From positions 1 through 64,000 of the forward strand of contig CAKZSB010000149.1 in the NCBI GenBank assembly GCA_937920585.1: 64,000 bases of DNA, in the 5' to 3' direction. The translations under genes were made by a program, and so were the position numbers. This DNA comes from an uncultured Granulosicoccaceae bacterium. Its GTDB lineage: Bacteria > Pseudomonadota > Gammaproteobacteria > Granulosicoccales > Granulosicoccaceae. Below, piece by piece: positions 55,743 to 64,000 of the stretch (its first letter is position 1; the number at the start of each line of letters is the position of its first letter). The notes below the pieces were generated by a model. The model made no database searches. It had not been told where the DNA came from and saw only the letters and a list, made by a program, of their open reading frames with translations.

Positions 55743-56377
55743 GCCGACCAGTCCACGCTGTCTGTCGCACGCCACAGATACCAGCTGGCAACCGAGCGGT
55801 GCGGGCTCCAAAGTTCGCCGACTCTGGCAAGCTGCCCGGCGGGGAGCATGTCGTCGAGTGCATAGGCCAGCGCGTGTCCCTTGCGAATGCCGAGATCAGT
55901 CGAGGGCAGCACATCGGCACGTTGAAGATTGAAAATCATCAGCACCTCGACGCTCCAGCGGCCGATACCGCGAACAGTCGTCAGCAGCTCAATGAGTTTG
56001 TCGTCGTCAAGCTCACGCAGCTCGCGATCGCCGGGAATCGCGCCATTGCGCATTTTCTCGCTGAGCTCCAGCACCGATGCCACTTTGGCGCGACTAAATC
56101 CGATTTCGCGCAGCTGCGGTTCGCCCAGCTCGATCACCGTGTCTGGCTCGACGCCGGTGGGACAGGCATGTAGCAACCGTTCATGGATCGCGTTGGCTGA
56201 TTGGGTGGACAGCATCTGATAGACAATGGCCCGCACCAGTGACTGATAGATGCTGAGCTGACGCTCACTTCGCACGCGCGTGGGCCCGACCCGCTCGATC
56301 AATCGCGCCATCACGGGATCAACCTGGCTCAGGTATTGTTTGCCGCGGCTCAGCGACAGTTTTCCGGATGCGGCCAC
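55733..56377 (-). CDS. DNA-3-methyladenine glycosylase II-like (HhH-GPD)
   Basis: 214 residues from GTG 56377. The HhH-GPD fold is clear: LVRAIVYQMLSTQSANAIHERLL, the helix-hairpin-helix LLTTVRGIGRWSVEVLMIF, and the catalytic Asp in PSTDLGIRKG. It corresponds to the short, AlkA-type glycosylase without the N-terminal extension of E. coli AlkA. It removes damaged bases from DNA. It is coupled to the Nmad3-like gene, which suggests a joint base-modification or repair role. Confidence 0.9.
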   Translation of the reverse strand: MAASGKLSLSRGKQYLSQVDPVMARLIERVGPTRVRSERQLSIYQSLVRAIVYQMLSTQSANAIHERLLHACPTGVEPDTVIELGEPQLREIGFSRAKVASVLELSEKMRNGAIPGDRELRELDDDKLIELLTTVRGIGRWSVEVLMIFNLQRADVLPSTDLGIRKGHALAYALDDMLPAGQLARVGELWSPHRSVASWYLWRATDSVDWSACD

Positions 56378-56485
56378 AATTGCCTCTGCTCGCTGACGAA
56401 GCCTCTACGATAACCGGCGAACCGGGCCAAGTCGTGCCTAAAACCATCGCCAAGCGATTACAATCCGGTCTCTATCTCTATTTCG

Positions 56486-57223
56486 ATGCGGATCGTGCAA
56501 AAAGACAGAATATTCGCTCAACCGCTCGGCCATATCGAGCAATTCAGCTTCGACGAACGAGTCGCTGGTGTGTTCGACGATATGATCGAACGCTCAGTAC
56601 CCGGTTATCGCAGTATTGTTGCGCAAACCGGCATCCTCGCCGGCCGATTTGCCCTGCCCGGCACACACTGCTACGACCTCGGCTGTTCGCTTGGCGCATC
56701 CACATTTGCCATGCGTGCCAACCTTGCAAAAACCGCCTGTCGGCTCGTGGCGGTGGACAATTCCACAGCTATGCTCGAACGCATGCGCGAGCGCCTGCGT
56801 GATGACCCGGTATCCGTGCCCGCCGTCGAGGTGCGCAACGCCGACATTGCCAGCATGCCCCTTGAACCCTGCAGCGTTGCGGTGCTGAACTTCACACTGC
56901 AGTTTGTCGCGCCTGAGTTGCGTGCCGATTTCACAGTGCGACTGGCAGATGCGATGGTGACCGGTGGCGCGCTGGTGCTATCGGAGAAAATCCGCTTCGA
57001 CGATCAGGCGCAACAGTCACTGCACGTAGAGATGCACGAGCAGTTCAAACGCAACAACGGCTACAGCGAACTCGAGATTAGCCAGAAGCGTGAGGCACTG
57101 GAGGATGTGATGATTCCGGAAACGCTCAGCACACATCGCGATCGGCTGCACGCCGCCGGTTTCAGCAGTGTCGAAGTCTGGTTCCAGTACTACAACTTTA
57201 TGTCGCTGGTGGCAATTAAATGA
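56486..57223 (+). CDS. cmoA: Carboxy-S-adenosyl-L-methionine synthase
   Basis: 245 residues. It matches CmoA: QFSFDERVAGVFDDMIERSVPGYRSIV, SAM motif YDLGCSLGASTFAMRANL, and VAVDNSTAMLERMRERLR. It converts SAM and prephenate to carboxy-SAM, used by CmoB. Its stop overlaps the cmoB start by 4 nt. DAHP synthase upstream (52.2 kb) leads to prephenate, its co-substrate, but this is not a close link. Confidence 0.95.
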   Translation: MRIVQKDRIFAQPLGHIEQFSFDERVAGVFDDMIERSVPGYRSIVAQTGILAGRFALPGTHCYDLGCSLGASTFAMRANLAKTACRLVAVDNSTAMLERMRERLRDDPVSVPAVEVRNADIASMPLEPCSVAVLNFTLQFVAPELRADFTVRLADAMVTGGALVLSEKIRFDDQAQQSLHVEMHEQFKRNNGYSELEISQKREALEDVMIPETLSTHRDRLHAAGFSSVEVWFQYYNFMSLVAIK

Positions 57224-58212
57224 GTTTGCTGGATGGATTCCTGCAAGCGCCGCACACACCGGCACTGAGCCGCTGGCTGCATGAGCTCGAGCCGCTCGCA
57301 AAGCAAAAACTGGAAGCCAGCGGTCACGGCGACTACCCGCGCTGGCGATTGGCGCTGGATCAATTGCCAACCTTACCTGTCGAGCGAGTTGATCTGAGCG
57401 CAGAGGCTGTCTCCTGCTTTGCTGCCTCGCCAATATCCACCGCAGACCACGAACAGCTCGCTGCGGCATTGATGCAGTTGAGCCCGTGGCGCAAAGGCCC
57501 GTTTGATCTATTTGGTGTGCGGATCGATGCGGAATGGCGCTCGAACCAGAAATGGCATCGAGTAGCCCCGCACCTGCACGCACTGAATGGCCGCAACGTC
57601 CTCGATGTCGGCAGCGGAAACGGCTACTACGCAATGCGCATGCTGGGCGCAGGCGCTGCCAGCGTCGTGGGCCTGGATCCCGGCTTGCTGTTCAACCTGC
57701 AATTTCACGCCATCAACCGATATTGTGGCCAAACGCGCGCCGCCGTACTGCCACTTGCGGGCGAAGTACTCGAGCAACATCCCTTTCCATTCGATACCGT
57801 ATTCTCTATGGGAGTGCTCTACCATCGGCGCGATCCGCAGGCGCACCTGCGTACACTGCTGGATAGTCTGCGACCCGGCGGGCAACTGATCCTCGAAACG
57901 CTGGTGATTGACGACGCCCGCGCGAACTTCGTCAACGGTCAGCGCTACGCCAACATGCGCAATATCTGGTACCTGCAAAATTCCACGGATCTGCTCGAGC
58001 TCATCGCCGCGGCTGGCTTCGACGACGCCAGATGCGTCGACTTCAGCCACACCACCGTCAGCGAGCAAAGACAAACCAGCTGGATGACCTTTCATTCATT
58101 GGCGCAAGCACTTGAGCCCGGTGACAGCAGCCGCACCATTGAGGGACACCCCGCGCCATGCCGTGTGATTGTGACCGCCGTCAAACCTGCTGTAACTGCT
58201 TTGGAACAATAA
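57220..58212 (+). CDS. cmoB: tRNA U34 carboxymethyltransferase
   Basis: 330 residues, coupled to cmoA by ATGA. CmoB signatures: PWRKGPFDLFGVRIDAEWRSNQKW, LDVGSGNGYYAMRMLGAGA, FSMGVLYHRRDPQAHL and GGQLILETLVID. It transfers the carboxymethyl group from carboxy-SAM to 5-hydroxyuridine at the wobble position, forming cmo5U in tRNA. Confidence 0.95.
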   Translation: MSLLDGFLQAPHTPALSRWLHELEPLAKQKLEASGHGDYPRWRLALDQLPTLPVERVDLSAEAVSCFAASPISTADHEQLAAALMQLSPWRKGPFDLFGVRIDAEWRSNQKWHRVAPHLHALNGRNVLDVGSGNGYYAMRMLGAGAASVVGLDPGLLFNLQFHAINRYCGQTRAAVLPLAGEVLEQHPFPFDTVFSMGVLYHRRDPQAHLRTLLDSLRPGGQLILETLVIDDARANFVNGQRYANMRNIWYLQNSTDLLELIAAAGFDDARCVDFSHTTVSEQRQTSWMTFHSLAQALEPGDSSRTIEGHPAPCRVIVTAVKPAVTALEQ

Positions 58213-58347
58213 TTGACAGTCGTCACAAATGACGGTGCACGATGGTTTCGCTTGTGCAATAATCCGCCGCCTGCGATCGGCAATCACTGGCCGGTGCACG
58301 GAAAATCGCGCTGCCGCTAGCGCGCCACCGGGCAATTCCCAGCACAA

Positions 58348-59331
58348 ATGAATTTTGCATGCAACTCTACGACCTTTCGCCAGGGCGGCGTCTGGGCGAC
58401 AGAAGACGGCGCACTCTGCGACGGCACTAAACGCAGCGTTGAGGGCCAGGAGTTCGTCTTCTACGAAGGTTACTGGATTCGCTACTACGAGCCGCCCGAG
58501 GACACCCTCGTGGCGCGCAAAAAGCTGATCGAATCACTAACCCGCCGAACTTTTCATCACACCGAACCAGGTATCAACACGCCCGGCAAAGCACTTGATG
58601 GCGCGCGCAAGCACTACGAACGCGAAACCGACCCCCGTAAAAAACGCGTAAACGCAGCGATGCTGGCCGGTGCACTGTTCAATCGCGCCACCGACATTTT
58701 CAATGCGATCGTCGATTTGAACGCCAAAGGGGTCACGATAGACCGCAGCAATGAACTCATGCGCCAGTGTGGACAGTGTTTCAAAGAAGCACTGGAACTG
58801 GGCAGGCAGGTGAAACACTACAGCGGACAGGAAGGTATCGACGAACTGTGGGGAGAACCCTTTCGCGCCTTCACCGCACCAATTGAGCAGTTTTACCGAT
58901 CGCGCTACATAAAAGTTGCCCAGGCAATGCGCAACATCGACGTCATCGCCGACCACATCAAGTGCGCCTATTCTCCATCGCCAGCCTTCGCCGAGCTCGA
59001 CTGGTATATCGATCATTTCGCCACCGCCGCCAAGTACGAGTGCGAAACCATGCGCAGCGATGCGACCAACAATTTCGTGATTTGGCCGGAGTTCGTGTCA
59101 GCCGGGGAGCTAATGGAAGAGTTTCGCTGTAGTTCAAAGAACGATTCAATCACCCCAAGCTACCTGCTGGAGCATGGCGAGAGTCTGCTCGTCGAAGGCA
59201 AAAAGCTTATCGAGTGGGTCGCCATGGCGCGCGTCCCGATGCCAGTCAGCACCAATGCCTATCTGGAAAAATGCGACAGCTTACGCGTGGCATTGCAACG
59301 TATCCCTCGAGCCGCGCAAAGCCGGTTTTAG
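58348..59331 (+). CDS. Unknown protein between cmoB and mnmD
   Basis: 327 residues, cytoplasmic (no signal, no membrane helix). Visible pieces: the start MNFACNSTTFRQGGVW, EFVFYEGYWIRYYEPPEDT, and a helical centre with RNAxxFNRAT-like alternations (MLAGALFNRATDIFNAIVDL), three Cys (CGQCFKE) and DELWGEPFRAFTAPIEQFYRSRY. No catalytic motif is recognised. It lies 135 nt after cmoB and 18 nt before the mnmD gene, between tRNA-wobble genes, so it could be linked to tRNA biology or to something unrelated. It looks like a real, well-conserved-style protein on length and codon use. Confidence 0.7.
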   Translation: MNFACNSTTFRQGGVWATEDGALCDGTKRSVEGQEFVFYEGYWIRYYEPPEDTLVARKKLIESLTRRTFHHTEPGINTPGKALDGARKHYERETDPRKKRVNAAMLAGALFNRATDIFNAIVDLNAKGVTIDRSNELMRQCGQCFKEALELGRQVKHYSGQEGIDELWGEPFRAFTAPIEQFYRSRYIKVAQAMRNIDVIADHIKCAYSPSPAFAELDWYIDHFATAAKYECETMRSDATNNFVIWPEFVSAGELMEEFRCSSKNDSITPSYLLEHGESLLVEGKKLIEWVAMARVPMPVSTNAYLEKCDSLRVALQRIPRAAQSRF

Positions 59332-59349
59332 CATCTGGCACAACCACCC

Positions 59350-60030
59350 ATGCAAGTGTGCCAAACCGCAGACGGCTCACTGACCCTGCTCGACCCGCAG
59401 TCCGGCCAGTCCTACCGCTCGATGCACGGCGCAGTGACCGAATCAACCCAGGTATTTCTGCAAAATAGCGGCGTCGCCGCCCGACTGTCTGCCGGTATGC
59501 CAAGCAGCGTGCTTGAGATCGGCTTTGGCACCGGGCTGAACTTCGGCGTCACAGCCGCCCATGCGGCTGAGCACTGCAGCAAACTGCACTACACCGCATG
59601 CGAGTTTGCCTTACCGCCGGTGAGTACCATTCAAGCGTTGTGGAAACACAATTTGCCGCACTCGATGCCACTGCTGAATGCTCTGGTTACCGAGCTAAAC
59701 CGACCGCAAGCCACTGATAATTGCAAAGCCGCGCTGAGCGAATTCGTCGAACTCGATCTGCGCCTGAGCGATGCAAACACTTGCCACTGGCCCGGCGACT
59801 TTTTCGATGCGATCTATCTCGATGGATTCAGCGCCAGCCGCAACCCCGCGTTATGGCAACAAGCGTTTCTCGAGAAGCTGCTACCCACGCTTCGCCAGAA
59901 CGGCCGACTGGCGACATTTGGCGTCAATCGAGCATTCAGACAGGCACTGGAGGGCGCCGGATTCGGCTGGCTGAAAAAACCCGGACCACCGGGCAAACGA
60001 GAGGTACTGGTGGCTCACCGACAGGCTTGA
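59350..60030 (+). CDS. mnmD: tRNA 5-methylaminomethyl-2-thiouridine methyltransferase (MnmD type)
   Basis: 226 residues. N-terminal LTLLDPQSGQSYRSMHGAVTESTQVFL, SAM motif I VLEIGFGTGLNFGVTAAHAAE, and FDAIYLDGFSASRNPALWQQ are as in the MnmC1/MnmD methyltransferase domain. The oxidase half of E. coli MnmC is absent, so this is the single-domain MnmD. It methylates the aminomethyl group of nm5s2U34 to give mnm5s2U34. It complements cmoAB, both acting on wobble uridine. Confidence 0.9.
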   Translation: MQVCQTADGSLTLLDPQSGQSYRSMHGAVTESTQVFLQNSGVAARLSAGMPSSVLEIGFGTGLNFGVTAAHAAEHCSKLHYTACEFALPPVSTIQALWKHNLPHSMPLLNALVTELNRPQATDNCKAALSEFVELDLRLSDANTCHWPGDFFDAIYLDGFSASRNPALWQQAFLEKLLPTLRQNGRLATFGVNRAFRQALEGAGFGWLKKPGPPGKREVLVAHRQA

Positions 60031-60033
60031 AGC

Positions 60034-60693
60034 CTATACAGCCGCAGCCTTCATTTGATAGCCACTCTGCTGCAACTCGTTGATATACTCGGAAATATTC
60101 GAGCGAGCCACCGCCTCGTAGCGCTCGAAAAACCAAGGATAGGTAAAAAGCGGCGAGCGATCTGCCAACGATTGCATGAAGCGCATCTGGGCGGGATAGA
60201 ATTCATTGTCGCTAAGATGGGCCATTTCGCTTCGCACATTGCGCCCATCGGATTTGAATCGATCCCACGGCAGCCCGAATCCGGATAGATCCACCTCGAC
60301 AATGAAACGTTTGTCGTCTCCTTCCGGTGCGTGCGAGTGATCAGTGGCCATGATGAGATCAAAGACATGTTGGCGCAGTTTGTCGTCGAATTGGGCTTCA
60401 CTGACCGCCATAAAGTGCTCGGCACTTCTGAGCTCGTTGTCGGCCCCGCCCATGTCGTAGATGACATCGTGAAACCACAGCGCCATTTCCACCAGGTCAG
60501 GCTCGAGACAATGATCGCGAGCCGCGTCAAAGACGCTTAGGCAGTACTCGATGTGGGCAAGGTTGTGATAATACCGGCCTTCAGTCTCGTAATACCTACC
60601 GATTTCCCGAAAAATGCCGCTGGAGTCCTGGTCACTGCCCAATCGACGCCATAGCGCCTGAAATCGCGCTAGCTGTTGTGACTGCTTTTCCAT
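60034..60693 (-). CDS. HD-domain metal-dependent phosphohydrolase
   Basis: 219 residues. HD-superfamily residues: RYYHNLAHIEYCLSVFD (His), MALWFHDVIYDMGGADNELRSAEHF (HD), and LIMATDHSHAPEGDDKRF (H and D). This family of small predicted metal-dependent HD hydrolases acts on unknown nucleotide or phosphate substrates. It converges on mnmD with a 3-nt gap and is transcribed alone. Confidence 0.88.
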   Translation of the reverse strand: MEKQSQQLARFQALWRRLGSDQDSSGIFREIGRYYETEGRYYHNLAHIEYCLSVFDAARDHCLEPDLVEMALWFHDVIYDMGGADNELRSAEHFMAVSEAQFDDKLRQHVFDLIMATDHSHAPEGDDKRFIVEVDLSGFGLPWDRFKSDGRNVRSEMAHLSDNEFYPAQMRFMQSLADRSPLFTYPWFFERYEAVARSNISEYINELQQSGYQMKAAAV

Positions 60694-60947
60694 TTATCCG
60701 TAATGGCGCAAGTATTGAAGCATAATAACGGGTAATTCCGAACAGCTCTGAAAAAAGCGTACCATTAATCACTCGCTCGGCAGGGACTTTGCACAACCGA
60801 AGGCATCAGTTTGTGCGCACCTTGCTACTGTACGTCCTATCAGCCTCAAAGGAAACAGTCGTCCCGGTCGCATCGACTACGAAGTCACAATAATGCAACC
60901 CCCGATTAACGATTCCGGCTGGTTCCGGTCTTGGGATACCTACTCAA

Positions 60948-62285
60948 ATGAATGTAACTTTGTATGGCTCTGGCTACGTTGGACTGGTAACCGGCGCTTT
61001 GCTGGCTGATGTCGGCAACAACGTGCTCTGCGTCGACATCGACGAGGACAAGGTCGAAGCCCTGAACCAGGGAATAATACCAATTCATGAGCCCGGTCTG
61101 GACGACATCATCAAACGCAATGTCGAGATTGGTCGCCTGCAGTTCACCACCAATCAGGACCAGGCAGTCGCACACAGCGAAGTGCAGTTCATTGCTGTTG
61201 GCACCCCGCCCGATGAAGACGGCTCCGCCGACCTCAAACACGTGCTGGCTGTGGCGCAAACCATCGCCGAACGGATGGACAGCCGCAAGCTGGTTGTCAC
61301 TAAATCGACGGTCCCGGTGGGCACATCGGATAAGGTAGCCGCACGCATGCGCTCGGTACTCGACGAGCGCAAAGCCGATTTCGAATTCACCACCATCTCC
61401 AATCCGGAGTTCCTTAAAGAAGGAGCGGCGATTGAAGATTTCCGCAAGCCAGACCGAATCATTGTCGGCACCGAAGACGCCTACGCCATCGAACAGATGC
61501 GCAAACTGTACGCGCCGTTCTGCCGCAACCACGATCGCCTGATCTTCATGGACGTGCGCTCGTCTGAACTGACCAAATACGCCGCGAATTCAATGCTGGC
61601 GACCAAGATCAGCTTTATGAACGAATTGTCTAATCTGGCCGATGCGCTGGGGGCGGATATCGAGAACGTGCGCATTGGCATTGGCTCTGATCCACGGATC
61701 GGCTACAGCTTCATCTACCCCGGTATCGGTTACGGTGGCTCATGCTTTCCAAAAGACGTGAAGGCGCTGGTGGCCACAGCCAGAGAAGTTGGCTACCGCG
61801 CCGAACTGCTCGAATCTGTGGAGAGCGTGAACGAGCGTCAGAAACAAGTCATTTTTAACAAGCTGTCCGAGCATTTCAATGGCGACTTGTCCGGCAAGAC
61901 CTTCGCAGTCTGGGGGCTTGCGTTCAAACCTAACACCGACGACATGCGCGAAGCACCCAGTCGAGTGCTGATGGAAGCACTCTGGGCACAGGGCGCCAAA
62001 GTACAGGCCTACGACCCCGTTGCGATGGACGAAGTACGCCACATCTACCCTGCCGAGAGCAACCTGATGCTGACTCACAGCGCAATGGATGCGATCAACA
62101 ATGCCGATGCTCTGATCATCAATACCGAGTGGCGGGAATTTCGCAGCCCCGACTGGAAACGCATCAAAGAAAATCTGCGACAACCACTGGTGTTCGACGG
62201 ACGCAACATCTACGACCCCGAGATATTGCGCGAAAACGATATCGAGTACTACTGCATCGGTCGCCCCAACAGCAATAAGGCCTAG
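60948..62285 (+). CDS. ugd: UDP-glucose 6-dehydrogenase
   Basis: 445 residues. NAD-binding [21 protein letters not shown], catalytic Cys in [14 protein letters not shown], and [19 protein letters not shown] of the UDP-binding domain. It makes UDP-glucuronate for capsule, exopolysaccharide or LPS sugars. It is preceded by about 250 bp of intergenic DNA, likely with its promoter, and a stem-loop follows. Confidence 0.95.
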   Translation: MNVTLYGSGYVGLVTGALLADVGNNVLCVDIDEDKVEALNQGIIPIHEPGLDDIIKRNVEIGRLQFTTNQDQAVAHSEVQFIAVGTPPDEDGSADLKHVLAVAQTIAERMDSRKLVVTKSTVPVGTSDKVAARMRSVLDERKADFEFTTISNPEFLKEGAAIEDFRKPDRIIVGTEDAYAIEQMRKLYAPFCRNHDRLIFMDVRSSELTKYAANSMLATKISFMNELSNLADALGADIENVRIGIGSDPRIGYSFIYPGIGYGGSCFPKDVKALVATAREVGYRAELLESVESVNERQKQVIFNKLSEHFNGDLSGKTFAVWGLAFKPNTDDMREAPSRVLMEALWAQGAKVQAYDPVAMDEVRHIYPAESNLMLTHSAMDAINNADALIINTEWREFRSPDWKRIKENLRQPLVFDGRNIYDPEILRENDIEYYCIGRPNSNKA

Positions 62286-62305
62286 CCTTATATTGATCGC
62301 TACAA

Positions 62306-62326
62306 CCGGTACGATCTTCGTACCGG
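62306..62326 (+). terminator. Stem-loop downstream of ugd
   Basis: CCGGTACGA (62306-62314), loop TCT and TCGTACCGG (62318-62326) make a perfect 9-bp stem 20 nt after the ugd stop, without a T-run. Probably a weak terminator or RNA-stabilising element before the MATE gene. Confidence 0.6.
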
Positions 62327-62409
62327 CTGGCGTCCCTCCTCTACAGCAATTGCCGCTGGCAAAACCTGCTGCCGTATAATCCGGGCGACCAGGTTCAGGC
62401 CAACAGCCA

Positions 62410-63741
62410 TTGCAGACACATCCAAGCTGGCACCGTCGAGTCTGGTTACTCGCGGTTCCGATTATTCTATCCAACGTTACCGTACCGCTGGTTGGTGCGG
62501 CCGACACGGCAGTAATGGGCCATTTGCCCGGCGCGGCAAACATCGCCGCTGTCGCGCTCGGCGCCTCGATATTCAGCCTGGTGTTCTGGACTTTCGGCTT
62601 CCTGCGCATGGGCAGTGGCGGCTTGATTGCCCAGCACTATGGTGCCGACGACGACGCTGCAATCCAGAACACACTGCTGCGCTATCTGCTCACTGCAGTA
62701 GCCATCAGCGCCCTTGTGTTGTTGCTGCACGCTCCACTACTTTCACTGTGCCTGTGGTTACTCGACGCTGACCCACAGCTACAGGCCATGACGAGCGACT
62801 ACTACGCCATTCGCGTGTGGTCGGCGCCGGCCACATTCGCCAACTACGTGCTGCTGGGCGCCTTCATCGGCCTGCAGCAAACTCGCCGGGTACTGGCATT
62901 TCAGCTCTTGCTGAACCTGTTGAACATAGGTCTCGACTTACTGTTTGTGGTGGTTTTCGATTTTGCCATTCAAGGCGTTGCGATTGCCTCTGTGATCAGT
63001 GAATACTGCGCCATGCTGTTTGCCCTGTTCCTGATCCGCGACCACTTACGTGCGGCCATAAAACACTGCACGCCAGCGCGATTGTTCAATCGTACGGCTG
63101 TCCTGCAGTTGTTTAATATCAACTCGAATATTTTCTTTCGAACTCTGCTGCTGGTGGGCAGTTTCTTTTACTTTCATGCAGTGAGCGCCCGGCTCGGCAC
63201 CTTGACGCTGGCCGCCAACGCCGTACTGCTGCAGTTACTTTATATCTGTGCTCACGCGCTCGACGGCTTCGCCCACGCTACTGAAACCCTGGTCGGGCAA
63301 GCGGTAGGCGCCCGCAATCGCGGCCATTTCAAACTCGCCATCAAGGCTGCAACCGTGCAGGCCTTTATCGTCGCGCTGCTTTTCTCAACAACACTTCTAC
63401 TGTTCGGAACTCAACTGATTGCCCTGTTCACAAATCAGACGGACGTCCGGCAGGCAGCGGCGGTGATGCTGCCGTGGCTGGTAGCGATGCCGTTGCTGTC
63501 AATCTGGAGCTATCAGCTCGATGGTATCTTTATCGGTGCAACCAGCACCGCGGCGATGCGCAACGGTATGTTTATTTCCACGGTGATATTCGTTGCGGTA
63601 ACTGAAATGTTTGGCGAAAAATTGAACAATGACGGCTTATGGCTCTCATTTGCAGTCTTCAGCCTGCTGCGCGCCACGACTCTGCTGATCAAACTGCCAA
63701 GCGTCTATCGCCAAATCCCGCCTGCCCCGCATGCAAGTTAG
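62410..63741 (+). CDS. MATE family efflux protein (DinF-like)
   Basis: 443 residues, 12 membrane helices. The N-terminus VWLLAVPIILSNVTVPLVGAADTAVMGHL is the MATE/DinF sequence; the second half begins around NINSNIFFRTLLLVGSFFYFHAVSA. Cation-driven export of drugs or metabolites is expected. No ATG is near the beginning; TTG 62410 is the likely start (weak Shine-Dalgarno). Its end overlaps the murB start by 11 nt. Confidence 0.88.
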   Translation: MQTHPSWHRRVWLLAVPIILSNVTVPLVGAADTAVMGHLPGAANIAAVALGASIFSLVFWTFGFLRMGSGGLIAQHYGADDDAAIQNTLLRYLLTAVAISALVLLLHAPLLSLCLWLLDADPQLQAMTSDYYAIRVWSAPATFANYVLLGAFIGLQQTRRVLAFQLLLNLLNIGLDLLFVVVFDFAIQGVAIASVISEYCAMLFALFLIRDHLRAAIKHCTPARLFNRTAVLQLFNINSNIFFRTLLLVGSFFYFHAVSARLGTLTLAANAVLLQLLYICAHALDGFAHATETLVGQAVGARNRGHFKLAIKAATVQAFIVALLFSTTLLLFGTQLIALFTNQTDVRQAAAVMLPWLVAMPLLSIWSYQLDGIFIGATSTAAMRNGMFISTVIFVAVTEMFGEKLNNDGLWLSFAVFSLLRATTLLIKLPSVYRQIPPAPHAS

Positions 63742-64000
63742 TCACAACTACTCACTCAAAACCCACAACACTTTCGGCTTCGATGTGCTGGCGGAACACT
63801 TCACCCGCAGTGCGAATGTGGCTGAACTGCAGCGCGCGCTGGCATGGGCAAAATCGCGACAGCTGCCGGTATTCATACTTGGCGCCGGCAGCAACAGCGT
63901 TTTTACCGCCGATGTAGCGGGCCTCGTCATTCAGATGGATTTTCGACAGCTCGAGTTTTTAGCCCCGAATCGAACAGGCGCTGCAGTCATTGCCGGCGCC
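63731..64000 (+). CDS. murB: UDP-N-acetylenolpyruvoylglucosamine reductase (partial, runs off right edge)
   Basis: First 90 residues from ATG 63731. LKTHNTFGFDVLAEHFTR and the FAD-binding LPVFILGAGSNSVFTADVAGLVIQM match the MurB N-terminus (GxGSN). MurB reduces the enolpyruvyl group to form UDP-N-acetylmuramate for peptidoglycan. It overlaps the MATE gene end by 11 nt, so is coupled to it; the rest lies beyond the window. Confidence 0.93.
   Translation, partial: MQVSHNYSLKTHNTFGFDVLAEHFTRSANVAELQRALAWAKSRQLPVFILGAGSNSVFTADVAGLVIQMDFRQLEFLAPNRTGAAVIAGA

Overview
The window looks like a chromosomal segment of a moderately GC-rich gammaproteobacterium. I base this on the order rpfE-like/recJ/prfB/lysS (as in xanthomonads and relatives), the E. 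coli-type +1 frameshift site in prfB, cmoA-cmoB, waaA (a Kdo-lipid A outer membrane), and the PotABCD, RNase D, Apt and Gpt types. I cannot name the genus. I see no tRNA or rRNA genes, no CRISPR array, no insertion sequence and no prophage genes. Most of the window is core metabolism and DNA/RNA housekeeping, with a few accessory islands.

Left part (1-19.1 kb). A lipoprotein with a nine-residue DGGTADGGA-type tandem repeat runs off the left edge. Next is a leftward operon: a BtpA-like TIM barrel, an APRT-like phosphoribosyltransferase, and an AhpD-type protein whose second redox cysteine is encoded by in-frame TGA, with a SECIS-like hairpin just downstream. I read this last gene as one 369-residue selenoprotein, not two ORFs. 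Divergent from the operon is a complete polyamine-type ABC importer. Then come rhomboid, EamA, glutathione-dependent formaldehyde dehydrogenase and enoyl-CoA hydratase genes. At 12.85-19.1 kb is the most distinctive cluster: lysW, lysX, lysY, a class II glutamine amidotransferase, lysZ, (gpt on the opposite strand), lysJ/argD and an agmatinase-type ureohydrolase. This is an amino-group-carrier-protein pathway like that for lysine/arginine in Thermus and Sulfolobus, but with no LysK-type release hydrolase in the window. The amidotransferase, inserted between the reductase and kinase genes, is a candidate replacement because LysW conjugates are gamma-glutamyl amides.

Middle part (19.4-45.1 kb). 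A large lipoprotein is closed by a strong terminator. Next are a coiled-coil protein, HpaH-type hydratase, WaaA translationally coupled to a FosA-type enzyme, an EamA transporter, RecQ, LysS, RF2, RecJ and an RpfE-like protein. The last is divergent from a TVP38-flavoprotein pair. A PAS-GGDEF-EAL protein, MarR, Ldh family and SDR genes follow, then the fused acyl-CoA mutase IcmF.

Right part (45.2-64 kb). A MerR (LiuR-like) regulator heads a thiolase/acyl-CoA dehydrogenase operon. It shares with icmF an intergenic region holding a 16-bp palindrome inside a clear icmF promoter. Then come a CDGSH protein, a long intergenic region with a promoter/terminator-bounded small transcript candidate, an ECHDC3-like protein, RNase D, DAHP synthase and Apt. 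A base-biology group follows: Nmad3-like protein overlapping an AlkA-like glycosylase, then CmoA-CmoB and MnmD, which modify the tRNA wobble base, flanking an unknown 327-residue protein. The window ends with an HD hydrolase, UDP-glucose dehydrogenase, a MATE exporter and the start of murB.
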